64,000 bases of DNA from Mucilaginibacter auburnensis (GTDB taxonomy: Bacteria > Bacteroidota > Bacteroidia > Sphingobacteriales > Sphingobacteriaceae): positions 496,001-560,000 of the forward strand of contig NZ_PGFJ01000002.1 in assembly GCF_002797815.1 (NCBI RefSeq), given 5' to 3'. The translations under genes were made by a program, and so were the position numbers. Under the pieces are notes generated by a model. The model saw only the letters and a program-made list of their open reading frames with translations, made no database searches and had not been told where the DNA came from. Below are positions 34,790-43,596 of this stretch, piece after piece (positions within the stretch are counted from its first letter, which is position 1; each line of letters starts with the position of its first letter).

Positions 34790-37009
34790 TTATATCTTAT
34801 TATCGACCTTGATCACATGTTCGGTTTGAACTGTGGTGTTGTGAAGCTTACTTTTCGCTGCAATTTCACCTGTCGGGCTACTCAAATGCGGCGCTATAAC
34901 TAATGAAACGATAGACATCAGCTTGATCAAAATATTCATTGACGGACCTGAGGTGTCTTTAAACGGATCCCCTACGGTATCACCGGTTACAGATGCTTTG
35001 TGCGGCTCAGATTTTTTGTAGTAGATCTCGCCGTTTATTTCGCAGCCTTTTTCAAATGATTTTTTGGCGTTATCCCATGCGCCGCCTGCGTTGCTCTGGA
35101 AGATACCCATTAACACGCCCGATACGGTAACGCCAGCCAATAAACCGCCCAAAACTTCGGGGCCGAAAGCAAAGCCAATAATAATGGGTGTTATCAAAGC
35201 AATTAAGCCGGGAGCAACCATCTCGCGAATGGAAGCCTGTGTTGATATGGCAACGCATTTTTCATACTCAGGCTTGGCTTTGTATTCCATAATACCCGGT
35301 ATCTCTCTAAACTGGCGGCGAACTTCTTCCACCATGGCCATGGCCGCACGACCTACTGCCGAGATACAAAGCGCCGAGAAGATGAACGGGATCATACCCC
35401 CTACAAATAAACCCGCTAATACATCGGCTTTATAAATATCAATGTGGCTAATGCCTGCAACACCCACAAAAGCTGCGAACAAAGCCAGCGAAGTTAATGC
35501 TGCAGAGGCGATAGCAAAACCTTTACCTGTTGCAGCAGTGGTGTTACCCACAGCATCGAGGTTATCTGTACGGTGACGAACCTCCGGCGGTAACTGGCTC
35601 ATTTCGGCAATACCACCGGCGTTATCGGCAATAGGACCGAAAGCGTCAATAGCCAACTGCATAGCAGTAGTAGCCATCATCCCCGCTGCTGCGATGGCCA
35701 CGCCATATAAACCGGCAAAGTAATATGAACCATAAATACCCGCAGCCAATACAATGATAGGCAATACGGTTGATTCCATACCGATAGCTAAACCACCGAT
35801 GATATTAGTAGCGTGGCCGGTTGATGATTGTTTAATAATGCTTAGCACAGGGCGTTTACCCATTGCGGTATAATACTCGGTGATGATAGACATTAACGTA
35901 CCTACAACCAATCCTACCACAATAGCACCGAAAACCCCGTTCTTGGTAAATTCAACTAAAGCGCCTTCTTTCTCGCGGTTAAGGTGCATGGCTTCTTCAG
36001 GTAGCATCCACTGTACAACAAAGTAGGTTGCAATGGCTGTTAACACGATGGATGCCCAGTTGCCAATATTTAAAGCGTTCTGAACGCTATCATTTTCGCT
36101 TTTAATGCGAACAAATGCAGCGCCTACAATTGAGAATATCAAACCCAAACCTGCAATCACCATTGGCAAAAGCACAGGGGCAATACCGCCCATATTATCA
36201 TTTGATACAATTTCTCTGCCCAATACCATGGTAGCCAGCATGGTTGCCACGTACGAACCGAACAGGTCGGCGCCCATACCGGCAACGTCGCCTACGTTGT
36301 CGCCAACGTTATCAGCAATAGTGGCCGGATTGCGCACGTCGTCTTCAGGAATACCCGCTTCAACTTTACCTACCAGGTCGGCGCCTACGTCGGCCGCCTT
36401 AGTGTAAATACCGCCACCCACACGGGCAAACAAAGCGATTGATTCGGCGCCTAAAGAGAAACCTGCCAAAACCTCAAGGGCCTTTTCCATTTCGTGACCG
36501 TTAACGTTGCCGCCAACACTTTTTACGTACATGGTGTAAAATACAATGAATAGTGAGCCAAGGCCAATAATAGCTAAACCGGCCACACCTAAACCCATCA
36601 CGGTGCCACCTGTAAATGATACTTTTAAGGCTTGTGCCAAACTTGTTTTAGCTGCCTGTGTGGTGCGCACGTTTGCTTTGGTGGCTATACGCATACCCAG
36701 GTATCCGGCGAAAGCCGAAAGGAAGGCACCTATCAAAAACGATACGGCAATGATCGGACTTGAATTTTCTACCGTGGTACCGCTCCATGCCAGTAAAATA
36801 CCTGCAACTACCACAAAGTAGCCTAAAATTTTCCACTCGGCGCGCAAAAAAGCCATTGCCCCATCTGCAATGTAACCGGAAAGCTGGGCCATGTCGCCAC
36901 TGCCTGCATCCTGCTTGCTAACCCAGGCCGATTTGGTGGCCATAAATAGTATTCCCACTAAACCAAATACGGGAATAAGGTAAATTAAGTAAGTGTTTAA
37001 AAACTCCAT
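34790..37009 (-). CDS. hppA: Membrane-bound ion-translocating pyrophosphatase, K+-dependent type
   Basis: The 739-residue protein has about 16 membrane helices. The pyrophosphate site is intact: [33 protein letters not shown], and a second set of acidic motifs near the C-terminus ([15 protein letters not shown]). The segment [10 protein letters not shown] has Ala where K+-independent enzymes carry Lys, so this is a K+-dependent enzyme. It couples PPi hydrolysis to H+ and/or Na+ export, and I cannot decide which ion from the sequence alone. It forms a single-gene unit with its own terminator, between two APC permease genes. Confidence 0.95.
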   Translation of the reverse strand: MEFLNTYLIYLIPVFGLVGILFMATKSAWVSKQDAGSGDMAQLSGYIADGAMAFLRAEWKILGYFVVVAGILLAWSGTTVENSSPIIAVSFLIGAFLSAFAGYLGMRIATKANVRTTQAAKTSLAQALKVSFTGGTVMGLGVAGLAIIGLGSLFIVFYTMYVKSVGGNVNGHEMEKALEVLAGFSLGAESIALFARVGGGIYTKAADVGADLVGKVEAGIPEDDVRNPATIADNVGDNVGDVAGMGADLFGSYVATMLATMVLGREIVSNDNMGGIAPVLLPMVIAGLGLIFSIVGAAFVRIKSENDSVQNALNIGNWASIVLTAIATYFVVQWMLPEEAMHLNREKEGALVEFTKNGVFGAIVVGLVVGTLMSIITEYYTAMGKRPVLSIIKQSSTGHATNIIGGLAIGMESTVLPIIVLAAGIYGSYYFAGLYGVAIAAAGMMATTAMQLAIDAFGPIADNAGGIAEMSQLPPEVRHRTDNLDAVGNTTAATGKGFAIASAALTSLALFAAFVGVAGISHIDIYKADVLAGLFVGGMIPFIFSALCISAVGRAAMAMVEEVRRQFREIPGIMEYKAKPEYEKCVAISTQASIREMVAPGLIALITPIIIGFAFGPEVLGGLLAGVTVSGVLMGIFQSNAGGAWDNAKKSFEKGCEINGEIYYKKSEPHKASVTGDTVGDPFKDTSGPSMNILIKLMSIVSLVIAPHLSSPTGEIAAKSKLHNTTVQTEHVIKVDNKI

Positions 37010-37156
37010 AAATAAAAAATCAGTTAGTTTGGTTCTCAGCTTATTAGGAGCTGAAGTTTATAATTGGTGTTGCAAAATAGAGAAAATTAATTTCTTTACA
37101 ATAGTATGTCAATTTAAAGTTTTTTGATAGCTTAGGAACTTAAACAACCCTGTTAA

Positions 37157-38605
37157 ATGGCTAAAACAACTGATCAACCTAAACTAAAACACTCCCTTGG
37201 CCTGCTTGATGGCACCATGCTGGTAGCCGGCTCCATGATCGGCTCGGGTATATTTATAGTTGCTGCAGATATCATTCGCTATGTTGGTTCGGCTGGTTGG
37301 CTCATAGCTGTTTGGCTCATTACCGGTTTCATGACCCTTACCGCTGCCGTTAGTTATGGCGAACTCAGCGCCATGTACCCCAAAGCCGGCGGACAATACA
37401 CTTACCTTAAAGAGGCTTATAATAAGTTTGTTGCTTTTTTATACGGATGGAGTTTGTTTTCGGTTATACAAACCGGAACAATTGCCGCGGTTGGTGTAGC
37501 CTTTTCAAAATTTGCGGCTTATTTGATACCTGCCGTTAGCGAGGACCATATTTTATTTACCACCATGATAGGCTCATGGCAGTTTAAACTCAATGCCGCG
37601 CAGTGTGTATCTATTGTACTTATCATCTTCCTCACGTATATCAACACCCGCGGCGTTAAAAGCGGCAAACTCATTCAAAATACGTTTACGGTAACTAAAC
37701 TGGCCAGCCTATTCGGTTTGATAATTTTTGGTTTTATAATGTTGAAAGGCGATGTATGGACCGCTAACTGGACCAATGCCTGGGATATACATCAGTTAAA
37801 CAAAGACGGCTCAACCCTGCCCTATACTACTGCCGCCGCTTTAGGCGCTATTGCAGCAGCCATGGTGGGTTCTATTTTTAGCAGCGACGCCTGGAACAAC
37901 GTAACCTTCATTGCCGGCGAGATGCGTAACCCGCAACGCAATGTTGGCTTAAGTTTGTTTTTCGGCACGCTGATAGTTACCGTTATTTATGTGAGCATAA
38001 ACCTGGTGTATACCGGCGTGCTACCTTTAATAGACATAGCCAATGCGGAGAAAGACCGTGTTGCGGTTGAGGCATCAAAAGTAATATTTGGCAACGTGGG
38101 TACGCTTATTATCGCGCTGATGATCATGGTATCCACCTTTGGCTGTAATAACGGCTTGATCATGTCGGGTGCGCGGGTGTATTATACCATGGCTAAGGAT
38201 GGTTTATTTTTTAAACGTACCGGCACTTTGAATGAGTTTGCAGTACCCAGCTTCGGCCTGTGGATACAATGTTTAATTGCCTGTATATTATGCCTGAGCG
38301 GTAAATATGGCGATCTGTTAGATATGATATCATTGGTAGCCGTGATTTTCTACATGCTTACCATCATAGGCATATTTATACTTCGCGCCAAGCAACCCAA
38401 TGCAGAGCGCCCTTATAAAGCATTTGGATATCCCGTGTTACCGGCGCTTTATATTATATTGGGACTGGCGTTTTGTGTGTTATTGCTAATGTACAAACCG
38501 GAATATTCAAGAGGGGGATTAATAATAGTTTTAATTGGTGTGCCAATATACTTTTTGGCCAACCGTTACTTTACTCATGGAGAAGAAGAGGTTAGCAGCA
38601 CTTAG
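37157..38605 (+). CDS. APC-family amino acid permease (LAT-like)
   Basis: The 482-residue protein has about 12 membrane helices. The first carries the APC motif GSMIGSGIFI (about residues 22-31), followed by SYGELSAMYPKAGGQYTYLKEAY, typical of the L-amino-acid transporter subgroup. A later FSSDAWNNVTFIAGEMRNPQRN loop is characteristic. It is probably an amino-acid exchanger or importer in the inner membrane. It is divergent from hppA across a 147-bp gap, and its 3' end overlaps dacB by 29 bp. Confidence 0.9.
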   Translation: MAKTTDQPKLKHSLGLLDGTMLVAGSMIGSGIFIVAADIIRYVGSAGWLIAVWLITGFMTLTAAVSYGELSAMYPKAGGQYTYLKEAYNKFVAFLYGWSLFSVIQTGTIAAVGVAFSKFAAYLIPAVSEDHILFTTMIGSWQFKLNAAQCVSIVLIIFLTYINTRGVKSGKLIQNTFTVTKLASLFGLIIFGFIMLKGDVWTANWTNAWDIHQLNKDGSTLPYTTAAALGAIAAAMVGSIFSSDAWNNVTFIAGEMRNPQRNVGLSLFFGTLIVTVIYVSINLVYTGVLPLIDIANAEKDRVAVEASKVIFGNVGTLIIALMIMVSTFGCNNGLIMSGARVYYTMAKDGLFFKRTGTLNEFAVPSFGLWIQCLIACILCLSGKYGDLLDMISLVAVIFYMLTIIGIFILRAKQPNAERPYKAFGYPVLPALYIILGLAFCVLLLMYKPEYSRGGLIIVLIGVPIYFLANRYFTHGEEEVSST

Positions 38606-39995
38606 TTTATTTTTATTGTTTGGATGCGCGGCATTGGGTCAGTCATCGCTGCAACAGGAAATATCATCGGCTTTTAATAAGCTACAGGCCGATGCGCAGG
38701 TAAAATATGGTACGGTATCATTAACCGTACTGGATGCCCAAACCGGCGAGCAGATCTTTGCCGGCAATGCTAATGCAGGTATGGCACCCGGTTCAACCAT
38801 GAAAACGGTTACCACCATAACCGCCTATAACTTGTTGGGCAGCAGCTTTACCTATCAAACGCCTTTTGGCTATGCCGGAACTATTACAAATGGCACTTTG
38901 GATGGCGACATCATCATAAAAGGCAGCGGCGACCCTACGCTTGGCAGCTGGCGTTACGATAACACTAAAACCACCAACATATTAAATCAGTTGGTGGCCA
39001 CCATCAAAAAGGCTGGCATTACCCGCATAAACGGCAGAATTATTGGCGATGACTCGCTTTATGATACGCAGGCCATTCCGGATGGTTGGATCTGGCAGGA
39101 CATGGGCACCTATTACGGTGCAGGCGTTAACGCTCTTTGCTGGCACGAAAACCAGTTTGATATAAATTTACGCACAGGTGCTGTAGGTGCTCCGGTAAGC
39201 ATTACAGGCTCCACCCCTGCAATGCCTTATCTTAATTTTAAAAGCGAATTAACTACAGGCGCCGCAGGCACTGGCGACCAGGCCTATCCTTATTTACCTG
39301 CGGGACTTAGCAACGTGATGTACCTGCGTGGCACCTACGCTACTGATAAAGCAGAAAAATCTGTAGCAACAGCTATTCCCGACCCGGCTTTTGATCTGGC
39401 TTACCGAATAGCCGATACACTGAAACGCGCAGGCATTACAGTTAACGGCGCTCCCGAATCAAGCTTAACCTTAACGGCTAAAAACCAGCCGGTTCGTCGC
39501 ATTAGCAATACACTGCTCAATATCACCTCTCCAACTTTGGGGCAGATAGTTTACTGGACCAACCGCAAAAGCGTTAACCTGTATGCTGAAGAGTTATTAA
39601 AAGCGATTGCCTTTAAAGCCGGAAAAACAGCCTCCACCAACAATGGCGTAGAGGTACTAAAAAACTACTGGAAAACCCGCGGCTTTGACCCTAACGCTAT
39701 GGACGTTGCCGACGGCAGCGGTCTTTCGCCCGCCAACCGCATTACCTCTGCCACCATAGCCGGTATTATGCAAAGCACCCGTAAAGAAACCTGGTACAAA
39801 GAGTTTTACGAGAGCCTGCCTATTTATAATGATATGCACATGAAAAGCGGCAGTATTTACCACGTGCTGGCCTATACCGGTTTCGTTACCAATAATGGGC
39901 GTGAACTGTGTTTTTCTATTATGGTTAATAATTATAACGGCAGTACCAGCGGGATCAAAACAAAGATGTTTAGGGTGCTGGATGTGTTGAAGTGA
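38577..39995 (+). CDS. dacB: D-alanyl-D-alanine carboxypeptidase/endopeptidase, PBP4 family
   Basis: I chose the ATG at 38577 because a signal peptide (MEKKRLAALSLFLLFGCAALG) starts there. An upstream in-frame ATG at 38535 lies inside the permease gene and would spoil the signal. The mature protein has the class C penicillin-binding motifs: PGSTMKT with the SxxK serine and lysine, SVN as the SxN motif, and KSG in MHMKSGSI. The family trims peptidoglycan peptides in the periplasm. The overlap with the permease gene suggests co-transcription but no obvious functional link. Confidence 0.92.
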   Translation: MEKKRLAALSLFLLFGCAALGQSSLQQEISSAFNKLQADAQVKYGTVSLTVLDAQTGEQIFAGNANAGMAPGSTMKTVTTITAYNLLGSSFTYQTPFGYAGTITNGTLDGDIIIKGSGDPTLGSWRYDNTKTTNILNQLVATIKKAGITRINGRIIGDDSLYDTQAIPDGWIWQDMGTYYGAGVNALCWHENQFDINLRTGAVGAPVSITGSTPAMPYLNFKSELTTGAAGTGDQAYPYLPAGLSNVMYLRGTYATDKAEKSVATAIPDPAFDLAYRIADTLKRAGITVNGAPESSLTLTAKNQPVRRISNTLLNITSPTLGQIVYWTNRKSVNLYAEELLKAIAFKAGKTASTNNGVEVLKNYWKTRGFDPNAMDVADGSGLSPANRITSATIAGIMQSTRKETWYKEFYESLPIYNDMHMKSGSIYHVLAYTGFVTNNGRELCFSIMVNNYNGSTSGIKTKMFRVLDVLK

Positions 39996-39998
39996 TGT

Positions 39999-40028
39999 TA
40001 GTTGATTGGTGATTAGTTGACTGGTGAT
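39999..40028 (+). repeat. 15-bp tandem duplication after dacB (heptamer-type)
   Basis: TAGTTGATTGGTGAT (39999-40013) is followed directly by TAGTTGACTGGTGAT (40014-40028), with one mismatch. It is built of the same kind of degenerate units as other intergenic blocks in the window. Confidence 0.65.
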
Positions 40029-40087
40029 TACTCAAACATGGCCAATATAATGCCGCCCATTCAGGCATCTTGCTTGAATGCAAACAG

Positions 40088-40228
40088 GTTTAAGCGTCCC
40101 GCTTAAACAATATAAGCGAAACGCTTGCATGATTTTATGTTTCAGTGATGAGTAATGCCGCTTATATATTCGCTTGTTACGTTGGCTGCACTAAAGCTGC
40201 TTATCTTCATGTAAGCTGAAAGCTTACA
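40088..40228. repeat. Three-hairpin intergenic element in the dacB-acyltransferase gap
   Basis: The 324-bp gap (39996-40319) holds no gene. It contains three perfect hairpins: GTTTAAGCG/CGCTTAAAC with a 3-base loop (40088-40108), AAGCG/CGCTT with loop AAA (40114-40126), and TGTAAGCT/AGCTTACA with loop GAA (40210-40228). None has a T run, so they look like repeat elements rather than terminators. Confidence 0.55.
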
Positions 40229-40319
40229 TTATTTTAGACGGGGGAGGTAGACAGGCGCTGGCATTTTTGAATTTGTGACTAACTCTTCAAAAGCGTAATT
40301 TCAAAGCACACTTTTTATT

Positions 40320-41456
40320 ATGCCCGGAACTGCTAAAACCCTTAAATTGATCTATATTGAACGCCTGCGGGTAGTGCTAACGGTGTTGGTTATCCTTCAC
40401 CATGCATTTATTACCTACGGCGCACCAGGTAGCTGGTATTTTGCGCAAAAGACTGAAATGGAAGCTGCAAAGATGCTGTTAACCTTATTTGTAGCAGTGA
40501 ACCAGTCCTTTTTTATGGGATTCTTCTTTTTCCTCTCAGCGCTTTTCATACCCTCATCATATGATAAAAAGGGACCGGCCAAGTTTATGGCAGACCGGCT
40601 GGTGCGGTTGGGTATACCTTTGCTGTTTTACTCTTTTATCCTATCCCCTTTTCTCAGTTACATGCCATACCGTTTTGCGGAAGGCCATCAGGTAAGTTAC
40701 ATAGACTACCTGAAGGGATTTGATGGATGGATCAATTTTGGCGTATTGTGGTTTGTATTGGCATTATTGCTTTTTACAACCGTATATGTAATTATTCGTA
40801 AATGGATAAGTCCGGGTACACTTGCAAAAGTCCGCTCCATGCCGTCAGCGGGTTTAATTTTAGGTACTGCAACTGCGGTGGGCTTCATCAGCTACCTGGT
40901 ACGGATCAACTTTCCGGTAGGTTGGGTATTGCAGCCTTTAGGGTTTCAGCTTGGTCACTTTCCGCAATATATTGCCATGTTCATTTTGGGGCTTGTGGCT
41001 TCGCGGCAACGCTGGTTAGAAACAGATGCTTACCGTACCGGTAAGGTAATGGCCCGGGTAGCGGTTGGTCTAGTGGTTTTAGGTTTTCCTGCATTCGTTA
41101 TTGCGCGCAATATACTGGGCTATCCTGTATCAGATTATAATGTGGGCGGGCACTGGCCATCGCTTTGGTACGCAGTGTGGGAACAATTATTGGGTTTCAG
41201 TATCTGTGCCGCGCTGATCTGTATAGGCAAGGTGCGTTGGAACAATCCATCTTCCTGGGTTAGCCAACTCTCACGTACCACATTTGCCGTATATATTTTT
41301 CATCCGTTGGTACTCATCGCTTTATCTGTGGCAGTTAGCGGCTGGCCGGTGGAGCCTTTGATCAAACTGGCCATTGTAGCGCCGTTGTCGGTAATGATGA
41401 GTTTCGCTTTAGGAGCAGTGCTGGTTCGTATTCCGGGTATTAATAAAGTGGTTTGA
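40320..41456 (+). CDS. Acyltransferase family 3 membrane protein
   Basis: The 378-residue protein has about ten membrane helices and the acyltransferase_3 opening IYIERLRVVLTVLVILHHAFITYG, with the family Arg in ERLR and the catalytic-region His in LHH. It also has FFFLSALFIPSSY and FAVYIFHPLVLIAL near the end. These inner-membrane enzymes transfer acyl groups to sugars, lipids or proteins; the acceptor here is unknown. It is a single-gene unit preceded by a repeat-filled gap and followed by a possible hairpin terminator. Confidence 0.9.
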   Translation: MPGTAKTLKLIYIERLRVVLTVLVILHHAFITYGAPGSWYFAQKTEMEAAKMLLTLFVAVNQSFFMGFFFFLSALFIPSSYDKKGPAKFMADRLVRLGIPLLFYSFILSPFLSYMPYRFAEGHQVSYIDYLKGFDGWINFGVLWFVLALLLFTTVYVIIRKWISPGTLAKVRSMPSAGLILGTATAVGFISYLVRINFPVGWVLQPLGFQLGHFPQYIAMFILGLVASRQRWLETDAYRTGKVMARVAVGLVVLGFPAFVIARNILGYPVSDYNVGGHWPSLWYAVWEQLLGFSICAALICIGKVRWNNPSSWVSQLSRTTFAVYIFHPLVLIALSVAVSGWPVEPLIKLAIVAPLSVMMSFALGAVLVRIPGINKVV

Positions 41457-41541
41457 TGCCGTGCTAAGACACCTGAAATAGTTTTTGGACTGGCATTAAA
41501 AATTGACTTAGTGTACTCAAACCTGTCCCATCCGGTGGACC

Positions 41542-41567
41542 AAAAATGAGCTGAATACTCATTTTTT
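41542..41567. terminator. AT-rich hairpin, possible terminator of the acyltransferase gene
   Basis: A 9-bp stem, AAAAATGAG (41542-41550) with CTCATTTTT (41558-41566), has a 7-base loop and runs into a T tract. It lies 85 bp after the stop, in the gap between convergent genes, and could work in either direction. GC content of the stem is low. Confidence 0.5.
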
Positions 41568-41705
41568 CGACTTAAAGGTGTCCCATCAGATTAATAAGAC
41601 GAGAAATAATATTAACAAAAAGATAGTTAAACAGATCCAATCACTTCAAAAAACACCAATTCACACATCAACACGGGACAACTTAGTGTAATAAAAAATG
41701 ATGAC

Positions 41706-42266
41706 TTATAACTTCACCAGGGCCTGGTAAAGTTTCTCGGTAGGCAACCCTACCACATTGGTGTAAGAGCCGTTAATTTTAATAATGCCGGTTACTCCTA
41801 CCCACTCCTGTATGCCATATGAGCCCGCTTTATCAAATGGTTTGTATTTGCTCACATAGTGGCGTATTTCCTCGTCACTCATATGGCGGAAGGTAACATC
41901 AGACACATCAAAAAATGTATGGTACTCCTGGTTGTAGAACAAACAGACGCCGGTTATAACCTGATGCGTATTGCCAGATAGCAGGTTGAGCATTTCAACG
42001 GCATGCTCTTCGTTTTCGGGCTTGCCTAAAATCTTGTCGCCTATGCTAACAATGGTATCAGCAGTAAGCACCACCTCATCAGTAACCATCTCATCAAAAG
42101 CCTCAGCTTTCTTTTTGGCAATGTAAACAGCAATCTGCTCGGGGGTAAGGTCTTCCGGATAAGACTCATCCACATCTTTCAGCACAATGCGAAAGTCAAG
42201 GTCCATGAGCTTTAATAACTCCTGCCTGCGGGGAGATTTGGATGCGAGGATGATTTTCTTGTTCAT
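41706..42266 (-). CDS. Maf-family nucleoside triphosphate pyrophosphatase
   Basis: The 186-residue protein has the Maf signature ILASKSPRRQELL at the N-terminus, the DVDESYPEDLTPEQIA segment and VLTADTIVSIG with the metal-binding acidic residue. The family hydrolyses dTTP/UTP or modified nucleotides to monophosphates in the cytoplasm. This copy resembles the YhdE (dTTP/UTP) subgroup, but specificity is not proven by the sequence. It lies downstream of kdsC, as is usual in Bacteroidota. Confidence 0.92.
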   Translation of the reverse strand: MNKKIILASKSPRRQELLKLMDLDFRIVLKDVDESYPEDLTPEQIAVYIAKKKAEAFDEMVTDEVVLTADTIVSIGDKILGKPENEEHAVEMLNLLSGNTHQVITGVCLFYNQEYHTFFDVSDVTFRHMSDEEIRHYVSKYKPFDKAGSYGIQEWVGVTGIIKINGSYTNVVGLPTEKLYQALVKL

Positions 42267-42284
42267 GGTTGCATTGTTTTAGTC

Positions 42285-42357
42285 GATAGACCATAGACCA
42301 TGGTCGATAGTAAATTTCAAATTAAAGCCATGGACTATAGACCATCGTCCATGGACC
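42285..42357. repeat. Heptamer-type intergenic repeat ('gatagac/catagac')
   Basis: Consecutive degenerate heptamers GATAGAC, CATAGAC, CATGGTC and GATAGTA (from about 42286) are mirrored after an AT-rich spacer by CCATGGACTATAGACCAT-like units. The block fills the maf-kdsC gap. Confidence 0.55.
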
Positions 42358-42362
42358 AAAAA

Positions 42363-42884
42363 TCACCAGCTAAATGATTCTTTGCTCATCCACTTGCCTT
42401 GTACCTTCAGCACTTTCTCTATCACATCCCGCACGCAGCCACGGCCACCAACCATTGGAGATACATATAAGCTGGCTTCTTTAATTTCTTCAGCAGCATC
42501 AGCCGGACAGGTAGGCAGACCTACCAGTTTCATAACATCAAGATCAGGAATATCATCGCCCATGTACAACACCTTTGAGCCAATTACATGCTTTTCTTCC
42601 ATGTACAGCTTCAACTTGTCAACCTTAACCTGTGCGCCAACGTAAACGTCGGTTATACCCAGGCTATTTAAACGCATAATGGCAATTTTTGAGCGGCTGC
42701 CGGATATGGCGCAAACATTATATCCACACTTAACAGCAAGTTGTAAAGCGTATCCGTCTTTAATATTAAAGGCACGGGCCTGTTCGCCGGTATCTGTAAG
42801 CAATACAGAGCCATCAGTCAGTACACCGTCCACATCAAAAACAAATGTGGTAATATCCTTAAGTTTAGATAAAAATGATTCCAT
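42363..42884 (-). CDS. kdsC: KdsC-like HAD phosphatase (KDO-8-phosphate phosphatase)
   Basis: The 173-residue protein has the HAD subclass III motifs: FVFDVDGVLTDGSV (nucleophile and acid/base Asp), ISGSRSKI (motif II Ser) and YMGDDIPDL (motif III acidic residues). Lack of a cap domain and the length fit KdsC, which removes phosphate from KDO-8-P during lipopolysaccharide core synthesis. A related KDN or YrbI-like specificity is possible. It is in tandem with the DUF2520, ferredoxin and IscX genes. Confidence 0.88.
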   Translation of the reverse strand: MESFLSKLKDITTFVFDVDGVLTDGSVLLTDTGEQARAFNIKDGYALQLAVKCGYNVCAISGSRSKIAIMRLNSLGITDVYVGAQVKVDKLKLYMEEKHVIGSKVLYMGDDIPDLDVMKLVGLPTCPADAAEEIKEASLYVSPMVGGRGCVRDVIEKVLKVQGKWMSKESFSW

Positions 42885-42892
42885 TTTTTAGT

Positions 42893-42974
42893 TTGCAGTA
42901 GGCAGTTATTAGTTGACAGTTAAAAATTATAGTTAAGAAAGGTGCGTGCTAACTGCCAACTGCACACTGCCAAC
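42893..42974. repeat. Heptamer-type intergenic repeat ('ggcagtt')
   Basis: Units such as GCAGTAG, GCAGTTA, TTAGTTG and ACAGTTA on the left are mirrored on the right by TAACTGCCAACTGCACACTG. The two arms can pair imperfectly over about 24 bases. The block fills the kdsC-iscX gap. Confidence 0.55.
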
Positions 42975-42979
42975 CCAAA

Positions 42980-43222
42980 TTACTGGTTATCGCGCCACTC
43001 GTAAACCCAGGCAGACTGGATCTGCTCCAGGTGCCCCTCACTGCTCTCTTCGCGGGTACCTGCAAAATTAGGTATGGACAATACCCACTCTAACAGATCG
43101 GTAAAGCGTATGCGGTAAATTTTTGATTCGGTAAAGTCATCGCCAAACTTTTCGTAAAGTCCCATGGCAATATCTTCGTAATCATTCCAATGAATAGGTA
43201 ATGCAAATTTATCGTCTTTCAT
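42980..43222 (-). CDS. iscX: IscX-like iron-sulfur assembly protein
   Basis: The 80-residue acidic protein matches IscX/YfhJ: IHWNDYEDIAMGLYEKFGD near the start, the FTDLLEWVLSIPNFAG core and an EGHLEQIQSAWVYEWRD end. IscX binds IscS and iron and tunes Fe-S cluster assembly in the cytoplasm. It follows the ferredoxin gene by 22 bp, which matches the usual fdx-iscX pairing in isc operons, although no iscS, iscU or hscAB gene is present here. Confidence 0.92.
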   Translation of the reverse strand: MKDDKFALPIHWNDYEDIAMGLYEKFGDDFTESKIYRIRFTDLLEWVLSIPNFAGTREESSEGHLEQIQSAWVYEWRDNQ

Positions 43223-43244
43223 TTTTTATGCTTGTACAAACTAA

Positions 43245-43577
43245 TTAGTGACCTAAAAACTGCGACTGGTCGGGCAGTGTAACTTCTATATCGCCATCAA
43301 TAACAACGCTTTGGCAGCCCAGGCGTGAGTTGATGCGCGGGTTAACAGCGCGGTCAATAAAGTCTTCTTCCTTATCAGATATTTCCTGGATGTTATCCAT
43401 GCCTTTGTTGATGTATACGTGGCAGGTACTGCAACCGCATACACCACCACAATTGTGCTGTAGCTCAATGCCATTGTCCATACAAACGTCAAGCACCGAC
43501 TCGCCTTCGGCTATGGGCAACTCAACCGACTCATGGTCGGCCTCCTCAAAGTTTATCTTTATTTTAAAAATATTCAT
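43245..43577 (-). CDS. fdx: Adrenodoxin-type [2Fe-2S] ferredoxin
   Basis: The 110-residue protein has the four cluster cysteines in the ISC-ferredoxin arrangement: C-x5-C-x2-C within NCGGVCGCSTCHVY plus a distal Cys in SRLGCQS. An additional Cys sits between the first two ligands, as in other bacterial Fdx proteins. It donates electrons for iron-sulfur assembly. It starts 5 bp from a perfect TACTTTTG promoter box, so it probably has its own start of transcription and a leaderless message, with iscX downstream. Confidence 0.93.
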   Translation of the reverse strand: MNIFKIKINFEEADHESVELPIAEGESVLDVCMDNGIELQHNCGGVCGCSTCHVYINKGMDNIQEISDKEEDFIDRAVNPRINSRLGCQSVVIDGDIEVTLPDQSQFLGH

Positions 43578-43582
43578 TTGGG

Positions 43583-43590
43583 CAAAAGTA
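43583..43590 (-). promoter_or_regulatory. Bacteroidota -7 promoter box (TACTTTTG) of the ferredoxin gene
   Basis: On the minus strand TACTTTTG fits TAnnTTTG and ends 5 bp before the ATG at 43577, predicting a leaderless or nearly leaderless fdx-iscX transcript. It lies in the 19-bp gap after the DUF2520 gene. Confidence 0.55.
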
Positions 43591-43596
43591 ACAAAA

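Noticed and set aside
39996..40319. Possible CRISPR-like array in the dacB-acyltransferase gap
   Set aside because: Two 15-bp tandem units and three different hairpins are present, but there are no regularly spaced identical repeats and no cas genes.
41457..41705. Intact insertion sequence between the acyltransferase and maf genes
   Set aside because: No transposase reading frame and no clear terminal inverted repeats; only a 10-bp direct repeat and a hairpin remain, so it is kept only as a low-interest finding.
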